A stretch of DNA of 64,000 bases from positions 12,316,904-12,380,903 of the forward strand of contig CM026390.1 of assembly GCA_014843695.1 (NCBI GenBank), given 5' to 3'. Each line of letters begins with the position of its first letter. Position 1 is the first letter of the stretch. The position numbers were made by a program, and so were the translations under genes. The notes beneath the pieces are model-generated. The model was not told where the DNA came from, did not search any database, and saw only the letters and a list, made by a program, of their open reading frames with translations. This DNA comes from Archivesica marissinica. Lineage: Eukaryota > Mollusca > Bivalvia > Venerida > Vesicomyidae. Below, piece by piece: positions 13,627 through 23,900 of this stretch.

Positions 13627-13825
13627 CTCCAATAAAGTGGTCAGAACACAAGCGATCGTGGTCTTTAGGTTCCCATAACTTGGAGGTGTCATCCAACTTC
13701 AATCTTTTCATTGCCACAATCCATCTGTTCCGTTTATTTACATCAGCAGGAAACCTATGAAACTTAACATGACCTCCTTTTCTCCCTCTATTTGTGCACC
13801 CAACCGCACTACACGTCAACACCAT
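13627..13825 (-). CDS. THAP zinc-finger exon of the ISL2EU-like transposase
   Basis: 66 residues starting MVLTCSAVGC. C5 and C10 and the later C-x2-H (CSDHF) give the C2CH THAP signature, with FHRFP, a central W and WEPKDHDRLC in the right order. The function is sequence-specific DNA binding to transposon ends. The start codon region ATGGTGTTG is itself the 9-bp target duplicated by the adjoining MULE. Confidence 0.85.
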
Positions 13826-13830
13826 GAATT

Positions 13831-13998
13831 ACGGACAGGTCGGACCATGGACGAGTCGGACCATATTTGTGGACAGGTCGGACCATGGACGGGTCGGACC
13901 ATGGACGAGTCGGACCATATTTGTGGACAGGTCGGACCATATGTGTGGACAGGTCGGACCACGGGCAAGGATTGGCAATGGATGAGTCGGACCACTGA
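13831..13998 (+). repeat. MULE left terminal array of GGTCGGACC motifs
   Basis: About eight near-copies of the core [AG][CG][AG]GTCGGACC, spaced by TATTTGTGGAC, ATGGAC or similar. Inverted counterpart at 15316-15412. Likely transposase binding sites. Confidence 0.8.
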
Positions 13999-14115
13999 CT
14001 TGGATTAGCTGTTTGTTTTATTTTAATTAAGTGTACTTCATAGCATAATATAATCACAGAACAGCTCTTCTTTCGTTTTAGGATGATGAAGTCATTAAGG
14101 ATTCGAAACTAACCT

Positions 14116-14442
14116 TTCTGTGCTCTACGGTTCATCCGTGCGTGCCAACCCTCAACGTCGTTGTTCGTCCTGACGCTGCGACCGTAGACTGACCAGGAAG
14201 TGATGGGCCACACAGTGCTGGACATCCATGTGTTCTCAACGTAGTCCACGAACGATACGACGTCGGTAGTCTCTGGATCTATCTTCGCTCTGATGGTGTC
14301 GAAGGCGCCTCTGATGTCGTCAGCAGGGAGAAGCGGGAGCGCGAATACCTTCCGGATTGCCTTGTACACGTTGTCCTTGGCCTGACAAACTGCACGGTCA
14401 ATTCCCCTTTCCGCATCCGCTCGTACATGTATCTGGTAACAC
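14116..14442 (-). pseudogene. MULE transposase C-terminal exon
   Basis: An acceptor (ATTTTCAG) precedes 14442, and a GTTAGT donor follows near 14115. The frame gives FALPLLPADDIRGAF, FVDYVENTWMSS and VRTNNDVEGWHARMNRRA, a pattern I know from the C-terminal part of invertebrate MULE transposases. The DDE core that should precede it is not in the element, so it cannot be autonomous. Confidence 0.7.
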
Positions 14443-14741
14443 CTGAAAATATAATTATAATACATGTAACTGATGACGTAAGAGGTATAGATATATATAC
14501 AGTCATAATAATGTATGTTGATACAGACGTTCTGAACATATTGTATGGTTGTTGACACCAAATGATTCGTACCAAACACCAACTTATTTATTCCAACCAC
14601 TAAAATGTATGGTATGTGTTACGGTGTCTGTTACGAAAGTACACTATCAATTACTATTATTTGCATGTAAAATTGTACGATGCTTGACGAGTTCGCTGAA
14701 TAAAAGTTCTGAAACAATGTATACATGTATGATGTACATAC

Positions 14742-14853
14742 CTGTGTTACCACAACCACGGTGCTGCCATCTCCCACAAGAGTCACAGTCGATAGCCTGA
14801 TTATGTGAAAAGACCGTCTTCTCGCAAAAGATACACGGAAACGACGTAGACAT
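14742..14853 (-). pseudogene. MULE N-terminal zinc-finger exon
   Basis: It starts MSTSFPCIFC. CIFC, CDSC and WQHRGC place Cys/His pairs as in the PHD/FLYWCH-like finger found at the start of animal MULE proteins. It ends at a good donor (ACACAG|GTATGT). With the exon at 14442-14116 it forms the remains of one gene from which the middle has been deleted. Confidence 0.65.
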
Positions 14854-15315
14854 CGTGAATGACGGTTGAGGTTTATTGCTACATTCGGTAAACTTTGTAT
14901 TTTATAACAAAACACGTCTGACAAGTGGCAGTTGAAATGAACAACTCATCTCATAATTACTATGCTTAATAACAGCATTTTATGCAATTAAGTTATTAGC
15001 TTGCTAATTATTCGGGTGAACTTCTGTTCATGATCAAAGCGTTTCTAATGAATGCAGGTATTCAGTGATTAATTATTGCGGTGAACTCTCGCTTACAATA
15101 AAGTATTTTTGATGTAATGATGAATTAATTAAAATTAAATTAAAGAAACAAGTCCAATCCAATCAATGCTTGGAATCACAGGATTAATTGTACACAGCAA
15201 GCGGTAATTATTAATCAATTATCATTCTTTGGGAATTACTGTTCAAAATTAAAGAATACGTACAAAGTTATTTTTAATTTCTCGATTTTAACATGCCATT
15301 TCAACACATCGTCAC

Positions 15316-15412
15316 ATTGAGAATATGGTCCGACCTGTCCAAAACTGGGATGGTCCGACCTGTCCAAAACTGGGATGGTCCGACCCGTCCATGGTCCGAC
15401 CTGTCCGCACAC
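15316..15412 (-). repeat. MULE right terminal array of GGTCCGACC motifs
   Basis: Four inverted copies of the motif, spaced by TGTCCAAAACTGGGAT, ending CCGACCTGTCCGCACAC against the 9-bp target duplication. Confidence 0.8.
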
Positions 15413-15425
15413 CAACACCATAACT

Positions 15426-15444
15426 TAAGCTATATATAGAACGT
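15426..15444 (-). promoter_or_regulatory. TATA-containing sequence upstream of the THAP transposase start (displaced)
   Basis: Read on minus, ACGTTCTATATATAGCTTAAGTT runs straight into the second copy of ATGGTGTTG. Before the MULE and LINE inserted, CTATATATAG lay ~10-15 bp before the THAP start codon. It could be a core promoter, but this short spacing makes the TATA role uncertain. Confidence 0.4.
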
Positions 15445-17974
15445 AGGGGTGCACAAGAGGGACATCACCATTGTTATGGGTGACATGAATGCGAAAGTTG
15501 GAGGAACCAACACTGGTAGAGAGACCGTCATGGGAAAGGAGGGACTCGGGACCACGAATGAAAATGGGGAACTCTTCGTCAACTTCTGTGGGCTAAATGA
15601 TCTTGTCATCGGTGGAACTATCTTTAAACATCGCATCATTCACAAGACCACATGGACATCACCCGACCAGGCAACAGCAAACCAGATCGACCATGTCACG
15701 ATCTCCAGAAGATGGAGGAGGACCCTCACGGATGTCAGAGCGTATCGAGGAGCTGATGCAGGTTCCGACCATGAACTAGTCATCGCCAAACTACAAGTCA
15801 GAATTGCCAGTGCAAGAAAGACGGGCATCCAGCAGAACAAGCGATACGCCACATCCAAACTGAAGGCAGCAGAGCAACAGCAAGAGTTCACCATCGCCCT
15901 CGGCAACAGGTTTCAGGCCCTAGCCGACTTAGAAGACGGATCGTTGGAAAAGAAGTGGGACCGCGTCAAATGCTCTTTCACAACGACATGCGAAGAGAAG
16001 CTGGGATTTAGAACGAAGAAGTACAAGACCTGGCTCACAGACCACACCATCCAGATCATTGAAGAAAGAAGAGGAATTCGGCACCGACTGAAGCAGGCGA
16101 AAACCAGAGCACAGAAACAAAACATCCAGGGAGAATACAGCACCAAGAACAAAGAAGTCAAGAAGAGCGCACGACAAGACAAAGGGGATCAGGTAGACAA
16201 GCTGGCTGGACAAGCACAGGAAGCAGCATACCACAACGACATGAAGACCCTATACAGCATAACTAGACAACTTTCTGGCAGAAGGAGCAACCCCAACAAA
16301 CCAGTGAAGGACGTTGATGGTAACACCCTCTCCAAACCAGAAGACCAGATGACAAGGTGGAAGGACCATTTCCAGGAACTACTCAGCGGTACACCTGTGA
16401 CCAACCCACCAGACATAGCAGACGGACCAGAACTGGAAGTAGAGATGGGACAGATCACAAGGAATGAAGTGACAAGGGCCATCAACAAGATCAAAAATGG
16501 GAAAGCACCGGGGCCAGACAACATCCCACCAGAAGCACTGAAGGCATCGTCTGAGACCACAGCACCACTACTACTAGACCTTCTACAGCAAGTCTGGGAT
16601 GAAGAAGTTGTTCCAGAAGAATGGAGAGTAGGGCACATCGTCAAGCTACCCAAGAAGGGTGACCTCAGCAACTGCCAGAATTGGAGGGGCATCCAGCTAC
16701 TGTCTATCCCAAGTAAAGTCCTCACAAGACTCCTACTAGAAAGGATCAAGAATGCAGTGAACGCCAAGCTGAGGGAAGAACAGGCAGGATTCAGGGCAGG
16801 AAGATCATGCACGGATCAGATAGCAACACTCCGCATCATCGTTGAACAGTCCATCGAATGGCAGTCTCCAATCAACTTCATCGATTTCATGAAAGCGTTT
16901 GACACGATTGATAGAGACGTCATATGGAGCATCCTCGGGCACTACGGCATACCAGGAAAGATCATCAACATTATTCGGAGCCTGTACAACACCACTTGCC
17001 ATGTGATTCATGACATGAACCTTTCACAGCCATTTCCCGTCAGCACCGGCGTCCGTCAGGGCTGTATGCTCTCGCCTCTCATTTTCTCCGTCGTACTGGA
17101 CTGGATAATGAGAACGACAGTAGACAGACCAAGAGGAATACAGTGGACACTTACAGAGACGTTGGAGGACCTCGACTTTGCGGACGATATAGGCCTCCTG
17201 TCCCACACACACCAACACATGCAACAGAAGTCAGAACGCTTACACACAGTTGCGAAGACTACAGGGCTGGAGATCAACATTAAGAAAACCAAGTGCCTCA
17301 GGGTAAACGCGGCAAGGAACATACCCATTCAGATAGATGGCCATCCAATCGATAGTGTTGATTCCTTCACCTACCTCGGCAGTGTCATCAGCAAAACGGG
17401 GGGAACAGAAGAAGACATCCAAGCCCGTATTGGGAAAGCACGACATGCCTTTGTGACGTTGAAGCCAGTATGGAACAACAATAACATCCACCTCAAGACA
17501 AAGCTCAAGACTGTTTGAGACGAATGTTAAGACAGTCCTCTTGTACGGAGCTGAGACCTGGAGACGCACCAAGGGCCTTGACCACAAACTACAGGTATTC
17601 ATCAACAACTGCCTCAGACAGATCCTACACATCAGATGGCCAGAAAAGATCACCAACCAGGAGTTGTGGCGGCAAACAAGACAGGACCCCATCACAGACT
17701 CTATCACACAGAGGAAGTGGCGGTGGATAGGGCACACTCTACGACGAGACCAGCCCAACATAGCACGCCAAGCACTGAATTGGAATCCACAGGGCACACG
17801 GAAAAGAGGTCGACCAGTTACAACATGGCGAAGGACTCTGGACAGTGAGCTGCGCCGAAGCAGGATGTCCTGGGGGGAAGCCAAAGCAGCAGCAACGGAC
17901 CGGTCCAAGTGGAGAGCAGTGGTGAAGGCCCTATACCCCAACCGGGGTGAAGAGGATTGATGATGATGATGATG
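15445..17974 (+). mobile_element. 5'-truncated non-LTR retrotransposon (LINE) with 13-bp target duplication
   Basis: ATATATAGAACGT is directly repeated at 15432-15444 and 17975-17987. Between them is a LINE lacking its 5' part and ending in a (GAT)n tail at about 17954-17974. The single ORF2 has only one frameshift, so insertion is recent. The clade is not certain; an RTE/Nimb-type element is possible given the microsatellite tail. Confidence 0.9.
15449..17960 (+). pseudogene. LINE ORF2: endonuclease C-terminus and reverse transcriptase
   Basis: It starts inside the APE endonuclease (TIVMGDMNAKVGG, later NQIDHV and GSDHEL). The RT domain follows (about residues 330-600): VGHIVKLPKKGD, NWRGIQLL, EQAGFRAGRSCTDQI, INFIDFMKAFDTIDR, VRQGCMLSP and the catalytic box FADD (LDFADDIG). 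The C-terminus has FTYLGS, LLYGAETW and GRPVTTWRRTLD. A one-base insertion near 17508 ends the first frame at TGA (17516-17518); the rest continues in another frame to 17960. Protein truncated at its N-terminus. Confidence 0.92.
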
Positions 17975-18146
17975 ATATATAGAACGTTAGAAATACTTCA
18001 TGCACTGATTGATATCGACATTTCGTAATGGCGGAAGATTGGTTTTTTGCCCTACAGTGAAAATTAGGTCAATGTAACAGGTGCGTGTGACGTCACGCTT
18101 CAACGTTCGTTATATAATAGCAGAAACATGTTCACTACCAGACGGA

Positions 18147-18850
18147 CCGGTCGATCTCCTCACGACGTGCACGTCGTGACCGGTGCACATTCCGCAGCAG
18201 CAGCGTAGGATTCTGGGATCTTCTGGTTGTCGATCTTGCGAAGGGGGAATCTCTCCAAGTATGTGGATCCACGGCTATGGCACATCAGGACAGATCTGCC
18301 ATCTCTTCCAGGTGGTGTTCTAGCTGAACACTGGATTTTCGATCTTTCGTTTAGAAGAGATGGCGGACCTGAGGGAGCGGCAACGGTCGTGGATCCACGC
18401 TCCCCCGATCTATACTGTATCTGGACTTGCTTGCGACAATCGACGACCAGATGTCTAACTGTCAGATCCGTATTAATGCTGCTGCGGGGTGACCAACAGT
18501 GAGTAGTGTGGCCCTACAAAGGACCACGTACAGACCAGGCCTTGTCAACCTGGCCGGCACAGAAAGAAGTAACCACCTGATGACGTCTTCATAAGCCACA
18601 CAGAATACAGAACCTTCAGAGAATACCGAACTAATCAACGTAGAAGAACAGGAATAATCATCATAGAAGCATAGGAATAATCATCACAGAACAAGTATAA
18701 TCATCATCGAATAACAACCACAGAAGAATCACCTTAGGACAAGAAGAATCACCTTAGACAAGAAGAATCACCTTAGGACATAACCATCTTAGAAAATACA
18801 GTCGCCCAAATGCATTTATGCGGTGGCGACTATAAACAAAATTACAAAGA
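18147..18850 (+). repeat. Unidentified retroposon-like repeat ("repeat X"), copy 1
   Basis: Shares long near-identical stretches with 32075-32630, from CCGGTCGATCTCC through GATCTTGCGAAGGGGGAATC and AGACTCGTTTGCGACAATCG-type sequence to the end GTCGCCCAAATGCATTTATG...GGCGAC plus A-rich tail. It contains the perfect 20-bp palindrome at 18160-18179. This copy is longer because of ACAAGAAGAATCACCTTAG-type tandem repeats at about 18640-18790. No protein found. Confidence 0.75.
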
Positions 18851-18869
18851 AGATGAAGTGGAATTGACG

Positions 18870-19150
18870 GATATGTAGTCCAGTGGTAACACGCTGGACT
18901 GGTAATCCAGGGATCGCAGGTTCGATCCCCCGTCTGACCCTAATAAAATTAACAGTCTTTCAGATGGGACGTTAAACCGAGGTCTCGTGTCGGTGCTTTA
19001 CACCGTGCACGTAAAAGAACCAGAGGAGATTCTGGAATGGGTCTCTGTCTGTATCATTGCACTATCCTCCAAAATCTAAAAAACTAATCTCTTCAGGAGG
19101 CGTCGCTCATATGGGCAACCGGTAGCGACGATAAATAAACGTAAAAACAA
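18870..19150 (+). repeat. SINE-A, tRNA-Thr-like SINE, full copy
   Basis: tRNA-like head with A box TAGTCCAGTGGTAACACGC, anticodon arm CTGGA-CTGGTAA-TCCAG (GGT, Thr-like) and B box GGTTCGATCCC. The core AGATGGGACGTTAAACCGAG is reminiscent of conserved SINE core domains described in animals (Meta-SINE type, from memory). The tail is CGTCGCT...AGCGACG hairpin then ATAAATAAACG. Other copies: 19762-20160 (+), 45203-45478 (-). Confidence 0.85.
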
Positions 19151-19206
19151 ACAAACCAGAGTTAAATAAAACGTACATCATCAAATACCCAGAGTCATTG
19201 TTACCT

Positions 19207-19246
19207 TAGTTTATACAAATTTATTTTAGCTCGATTGCGAAACAAG
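19207..19246 (-). repeat. SINE-C tail fragment
   Basis: TTTATACAAATTTATTTTAG and CTCGATTGCGAAACAAGTT match the left part of 12537-12769. Confidence 0.75.
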
Positions 19247-19447
19247 TTAAGCCAATACCAGCCTTGGTACGGGGTAACGGAACACGTATGGCTATTATAT
19301 AATGGTGTACATTTAAACCAATAGAAATTTCGCTGTGTACGCCGTACATGTGTTACATATTTTCATTTAATTACTCAGCGCTGTCTGTAAGAACACGTAT
19401 ATGATACGCGTGTACTTGCTTACGTCTTATCGGATGTGGTTAATTGG

Positions 19448-19590
19448 ATACTATGCAGACTGTTTAACGGGAATAACTATATGCAGACTGGATTAATGTG
19501 TGTTTAACGGGAATAACTATATGCAGACTGGATTAATGTGTGTTTAACGGGAATAACTATATGCAGACTGGATTAATGTGTGAATAACTA
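19448..19590 (+). repeat. 40-bp tandem repeat, ~3 copies
   Basis: GGGAATAACTATATGCAGAC / TGGATTAATGTGTGTTTAAC repeated three times with near-perfect identity. Confidence 0.9.
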
Positions 19591-19761
19591 ACTCCTCACT
19601 GGAATAAGATCTTTTGTTTTTACTCAGATAGTGTACGTTACAAGGATCTATATCATGTAGGTGATAATGTGTTTAATGGGAAGTTGTATATGGGCCAGCT
19701 ATATAATACTAGTGGTATTTACTGGATTTTACAGACGATCTGTAGTCCAGTGATTAACACG

Positions 19762-20160
19762 CTGGGCTGGTCTGTAATCCAGTGGTTAACACGCTGGACT
19801 GGTAATCCAGGGATCGAACCTCGATCCCCCGTCTGACCTAGTCAAAATATTTAGACTTGAAAAATGTGACATTTTACTATCCAGGCATTTTTCGAAATAA
19901 CAAAAGAATTTTTTTTATGTAGAGGTCTTATTTATAGGACTACCGTCTGACCCTACTAAAAATTAACAGTCTTTCAGATGGGACGTTAAACTGAGGTCTT
20001 CTGTCGGTGCTGTACATGGTGCACGTAAAAGAACCAGAAGAGACTCTGGAATGTGTCTCTGTCTGTATCATGCACTATCCTCCAAAATCTAAAATGACTT
20101 ATCTCTTCAGGAGGCGTCGCTCATATGGGCAACCGGTAGCGACGATAAATAAATGTAAAA
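19762..20160 (+). repeat. SINE-A copy with duplicated head and internal insertion
   Basis: The tRNA-like start GTAATCCAGTGGTTAACACGCTGGACTGG occurs after a second partial copy (TGTAGTCCAGTGATTAACACGCTGG). The core GATGGGACGTTAAACTGAGG and the tail hairpin CGTCGCT...AGCGACG then ATAAATAAATG follow. About 100 bp of unrelated AT-rich sequence (19850-19940) splits head from core. Confidence 0.75.
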
Positions 20161-20304
20161 CACACACGATGGAAATACTGAAACAAAAAGGTAACTGAAA
20201 ATTAGTTTTTAAGCTGAAAACATCATTATTCAGTGTAATAAAATTGTTATTGGTTTATTGATAGGGTCAAAGTCTAAGGTCCCCATCAGGGGTTTGACTA
20301 ATAG

Positions 20305-20305
20305 G

Positions 20306-20360
<55 letters not shown>

Positions 20361-20386
20361 GATAGATAGATAGATAGATAGATAGT
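20305..20386 (+). repeat. (TAGA)n microsatellite
   Basis: About 20 tetranucleotide copies with one single-base interruption. Confidence 0.97.
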
Positions 20387-20514
20387 TTAAGGGTGTATGA
20401 CTTGCCTGTGGCTCTCGGAATATCACTTATGACGGACACTATATACTCATATACCCTGTCAACAAACCAAATCACATATAATGTCTATGTTTTGGTTTTA
20501 GCCGAGTATAAAAG

Positions 20515-20640
20515 TAATAACTTTATTTATTTTGCAACCATTGCGAAACAAGCTATGTTAACGTATGTTAATCACTCTCGTCGGCGTAGATCAAAGTAGG
20601 AGGAAACCGGGGTACCCGGAAAAAACACATGTCCGAGATG
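20515..20640 (-). repeat. SINE-D fragment
   Basis: Contains TTGCGAAACAAG, GTTAATCACTCTCG and GGAGGAAACCGGGGTACCCGG, the inverse of the + copy at 53120-53350. Confidence 0.65.
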
Positions 20641-20984
20641 GCTACCACGTTTCACATACGTTGATATAGCTAGTCGATGGTTCAAATTTACAGTACTTTA
20701 CATATAACACCAGCAGTGACATGATAAAATGCACCAACAAACAATCAATCTTATTGTGAGACAGACACGGAAAATATTGACGGATGACAACCATCACATG
20801 ACATTCCGGAACAATGAAAGTTTACCTTGAGTAATTTTCAGTAAATACACATAAGTTAATGATATATTCATGTACATAGGTTTATTTGTATGTGCGATAA
20901 ACGTTTAATTATTTCCTAATACTGTGTAGCCTCTATATAATCGGATACGAAGTGATTCATTACTTTAGTGTCATCCAAACTCGG

Positions 20985-23900
20985 TGAATAATACACATAA
21001 AACCATCGGATGTTACCGTCTGCTCAATGATTGAATAATACACATAAAACCATTGGATGTTACCGGCTGCTAATGATTGAATAATGCACATAAAACCATC
21101 GGATGTTACCGTCTGCTAATGATTGAATAATACACATAAAACCATTGGATGTTACCGTCTGCTCAATTATTGAATAATACACATAAAACCATCGGATGTT
21201 ACCGTCTGCTCAATGATTGAATAATACACATAAAACCATTGGATGTTACCGTCTGCTCATGATTGAATAATACACATAAAACCATTGGATGTTACCGTCT
21301 GCTAATGATTGAATAATGCACATAAAACCATTGGATGTTACCGTCTGCTCAATGATTGAATAATACACATAAAACCATTGGATGTTACCGTCTGCTAATG
21401 ATTGAATAATGCACATAAAACCATTGGATGTTACCGTCTGCTCAATGATTGAATAATACACATAAAACCATTGGATGTTACCTTCTGCTCAATGATTGAA
21501 TAATACACATAAAACCATTGGATGTTACCGCCTGCTAATGATTGAATAATACACATAAAACCATTGGATGTTACCGTCTGCTCAATGATTGAATAATACA
21601 CATAAAACCATTGGATGTTACCTTCTGCTCAATGATTGAATAATACACATAAAACCATTGGATGTTACCGTCTGCTAATGATTGAATAATGCACATAAAA
21701 CCATCGGATGTTACCGTCTGCTAATGATTGAATAATACATATAAAACCATCGGCGGATGTTACCGTCTGCTAATGATTGAATAATGCACATAAAACCATT
21801 GGATGTTACCGTCTGCTCAATGATTGAATAATGCACATAAAACCATTGGATGTTACCGTCTGCTAATGATTGGATAATGCACATAAAACCATCGGATGTT
21901 ACCGACTGCTAATGATTGAATAATGCACATAAAACCATTGGATGTTACCGTCTGCTCAATGATTGAATAATACACATAAAACCATTGGATGTTACCGTCT
22001 GCTAATGATTGAATAATACACATAAAACCATTGGATGTTACCGTCTGCTCAATTATTGAATAATACACATAAAACCATTGGATGTTACCGTCTGCTAATG
22101 ATTGAATAATACACATAAAACCATTGGATGTTACCGTCTGCTAATGATTGAATAATACACATAAAACCATTGGATGTTACCGTCTGCTCAATGATTGAAT
22201 AATACACATAAAACCATTGGATGTTACCGTCTGCTAATGATTGAATAATACACATAAAACCATTGGATGTTACCGTCTGCTCAATGATTGAATAATACAC
22301 ATAAAACCATTGGATGTTACCGTCTGCTAATGATTGAATAATGCACATAAAACCATCGGATGTTACCGTCTGCTAATGATTGAATAATACACATAAAACC
22401 ATTGGATGTTACCGTCTGCTCAATGATTGAATAATACACATAAAACCATTGGATGTTACCGTCTGCTAATGATTGAATAATACACATAAAACCATTGGAT
22501 GTTACCGTCTGCTCAATGATTGAATAATACACATAAAACCATTGGATGTTACCGTCTGCTAATGATTGAATAATACACATAAAACCATTGGATGTTACCG
22601 TCTGCTCAATGATTGAATAATACACATAAAACCATTGGATGTTACCGTCTGCTCAATGATTGAATAATACACATAAAACCATTGGATGTTACCGTCTGCT
22701 AAAATTACCGTCTGCTCAATGATTGAATAATACACATAAAACCATTGGATGTTACCTCTGCTAATGATTGAATAATCACATAAAACCAGGATGTTACCGT
22801 CTGCTAATGATGAATAATCACATAAAACCATGGATGTACAATGATTGAAACACAAAACACCGTCTGCTAATGATTGAATAATACACATAAAACCATTGGA
22901 TGTTACCGTCTGCTAATGATTGAAAAAATCACATAAAACCATTGGATGTTACCGTCTGCTCAATGATTGAATAATACACATAAAACCATTGGATGTTACC
23001 GTCTGCTCAATGATTGAATAATACACATAAAACCATTGGATGTTACCGTCTGCTAATGATTGAATAATACACATAAAACCATTGGATGTTACCGTCTGCT
23101 AATGATTGAATAATACACATAAAACCATTGGATGTTACCGTCTGCTCAATGATTGAATAATACACATAAAACCATTGGATGTTACCGTCTGCTCAATGAT
23201 TGAATAATACACATAAAACCATCGGATGTTACCGTCTGCTAATGATTGAATAATACACATAAAACCATTGGATGTTACCGTCTGCTAATGATTGAATAAT
23301 ACACATAAAACCATTGGATGTTACCGTCTGCTAATGATTGAATAATGCACATAAAACCATCGGATGTTACCGTCTGCTAATGATTGAATAATACACATAA
23401 AACCATTGGATGTTACCGTCTGCTCAATGATTGAATAATACACATAAAACCATTGGATGTTACCGTCTGCTCAATGATTGAATAATACACATAAAACCAG
23501 TGGATGTTACCATCTGCTCAATGATTGAATAATACACATAAAACCATCGGATGTTACCGTCTGCTAATGATCGAATAATACACATAAAACCATTGGATGT
23601 TACCGTCTGCTAATGATTGAATAATACACATAAAATCATTGGATGTTACCGTCTGCTCAATTATTGAATAATACACATAAAACCATTGGATGTTACCGTC
23701 TGCTAATGATTGAATAATACACATAAAATCATTGGATGTTACCGTCTGCTCAATTATTGAATAATACACATAAAATCATTGGATGTTACCGTCTGCTAAT
23801 GATTGAATAATACACATAAAACCATTGGATGTTACCGTCTGCTAATGATTGAATAATGCACATAAAACCATCGGATGTTACCGTCTGCTCAATGATTGAA

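Larger units (their letters stand above)
10158..13825. mobile_element. ISL2EU-like DNA transposon carrying YqaJ nuclease and THAP/DDE transposase (core)
   Basis: A YqaJ-type nuclease on + (10280-10666) and a THAP/DDE transposase on - (13825-11290) converge across ~620 bp. From memory, ISL2EU-type eukaryotic elements encode this pair. Continuation beyond 13825 is broken by a MULE (13826-15412) and a LINE (15445-17974), so the original right end lies past 17987. I could not locate the terminal inverted repeats. The left end may have been removed by the hAT insertion ending at 10157. Confidence 0.55.
11290..13825 (-). pseudogene. THAP-domain DDE transposase (ISL2EU-like), three exons, frameshifted
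   Basis: Exon 1 (13825-13627) encodes a THAP zinc finger. Exon 2 (starts 13213, ends near 13010) encodes a linker beginning SSNDPDHPGYVPS, the usual sequence type after a THAP domain. Exon 3 (12277-11290) encodes a coiled helix, a helix-turn-helix (LTNADLALRFKICPTQVSRIF) and the DDE_4 catalytic core with IDCSEV and LADRGF. Exons 1 and 2 join in phase (GGAG|GTAATA donor, TTTAG acceptor). A 1-nt-class frameshift near 11490 splits the last part; the +1 frame continues with a conserved HVERAIERIKNFQIL segment (third catalytic E) to TAA at 11290-11292. The exon 2 donor is unclear. SINE-C lies in intron 2. The gene is also cut from its promoter by two insertions, so it is dead. Confidence 0.8.
13826..15412. 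mobile_element. Internally deleted Mutator-like (MULE) element with 9-bp target duplication
   Basis: Flanked by the direct repeat CAACACCAT at 13817-13825 and 15413-15421 (9 bp, the MULE target length). Ends are inverted: both start, read inward, with a few variable bases then CGGACAGGTCGGACCATGGAC. Each end is a short tandem array of GGTCGGACC motifs. Inside, on the minus strand, lie a zinc-finger exon and a C-terminal MULE transposase exon, with the catalytic core missing. It is inserted exactly over the start codon of the THAP transposase. Confidence 0.82.

Noticed and set aside
15640..17941. Minus-strand frames of 88-233 residues within the LINE
   Set aside because: Shadows of the ORF2 reading frame on the plus strand, which has clear RT motifs.
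18870..18945. Functional tRNA-Thr gene
   Set aside because: A and B boxes and an anticodon arm are present, but it is the head of a SINE with body, hairpin tail and further copies.
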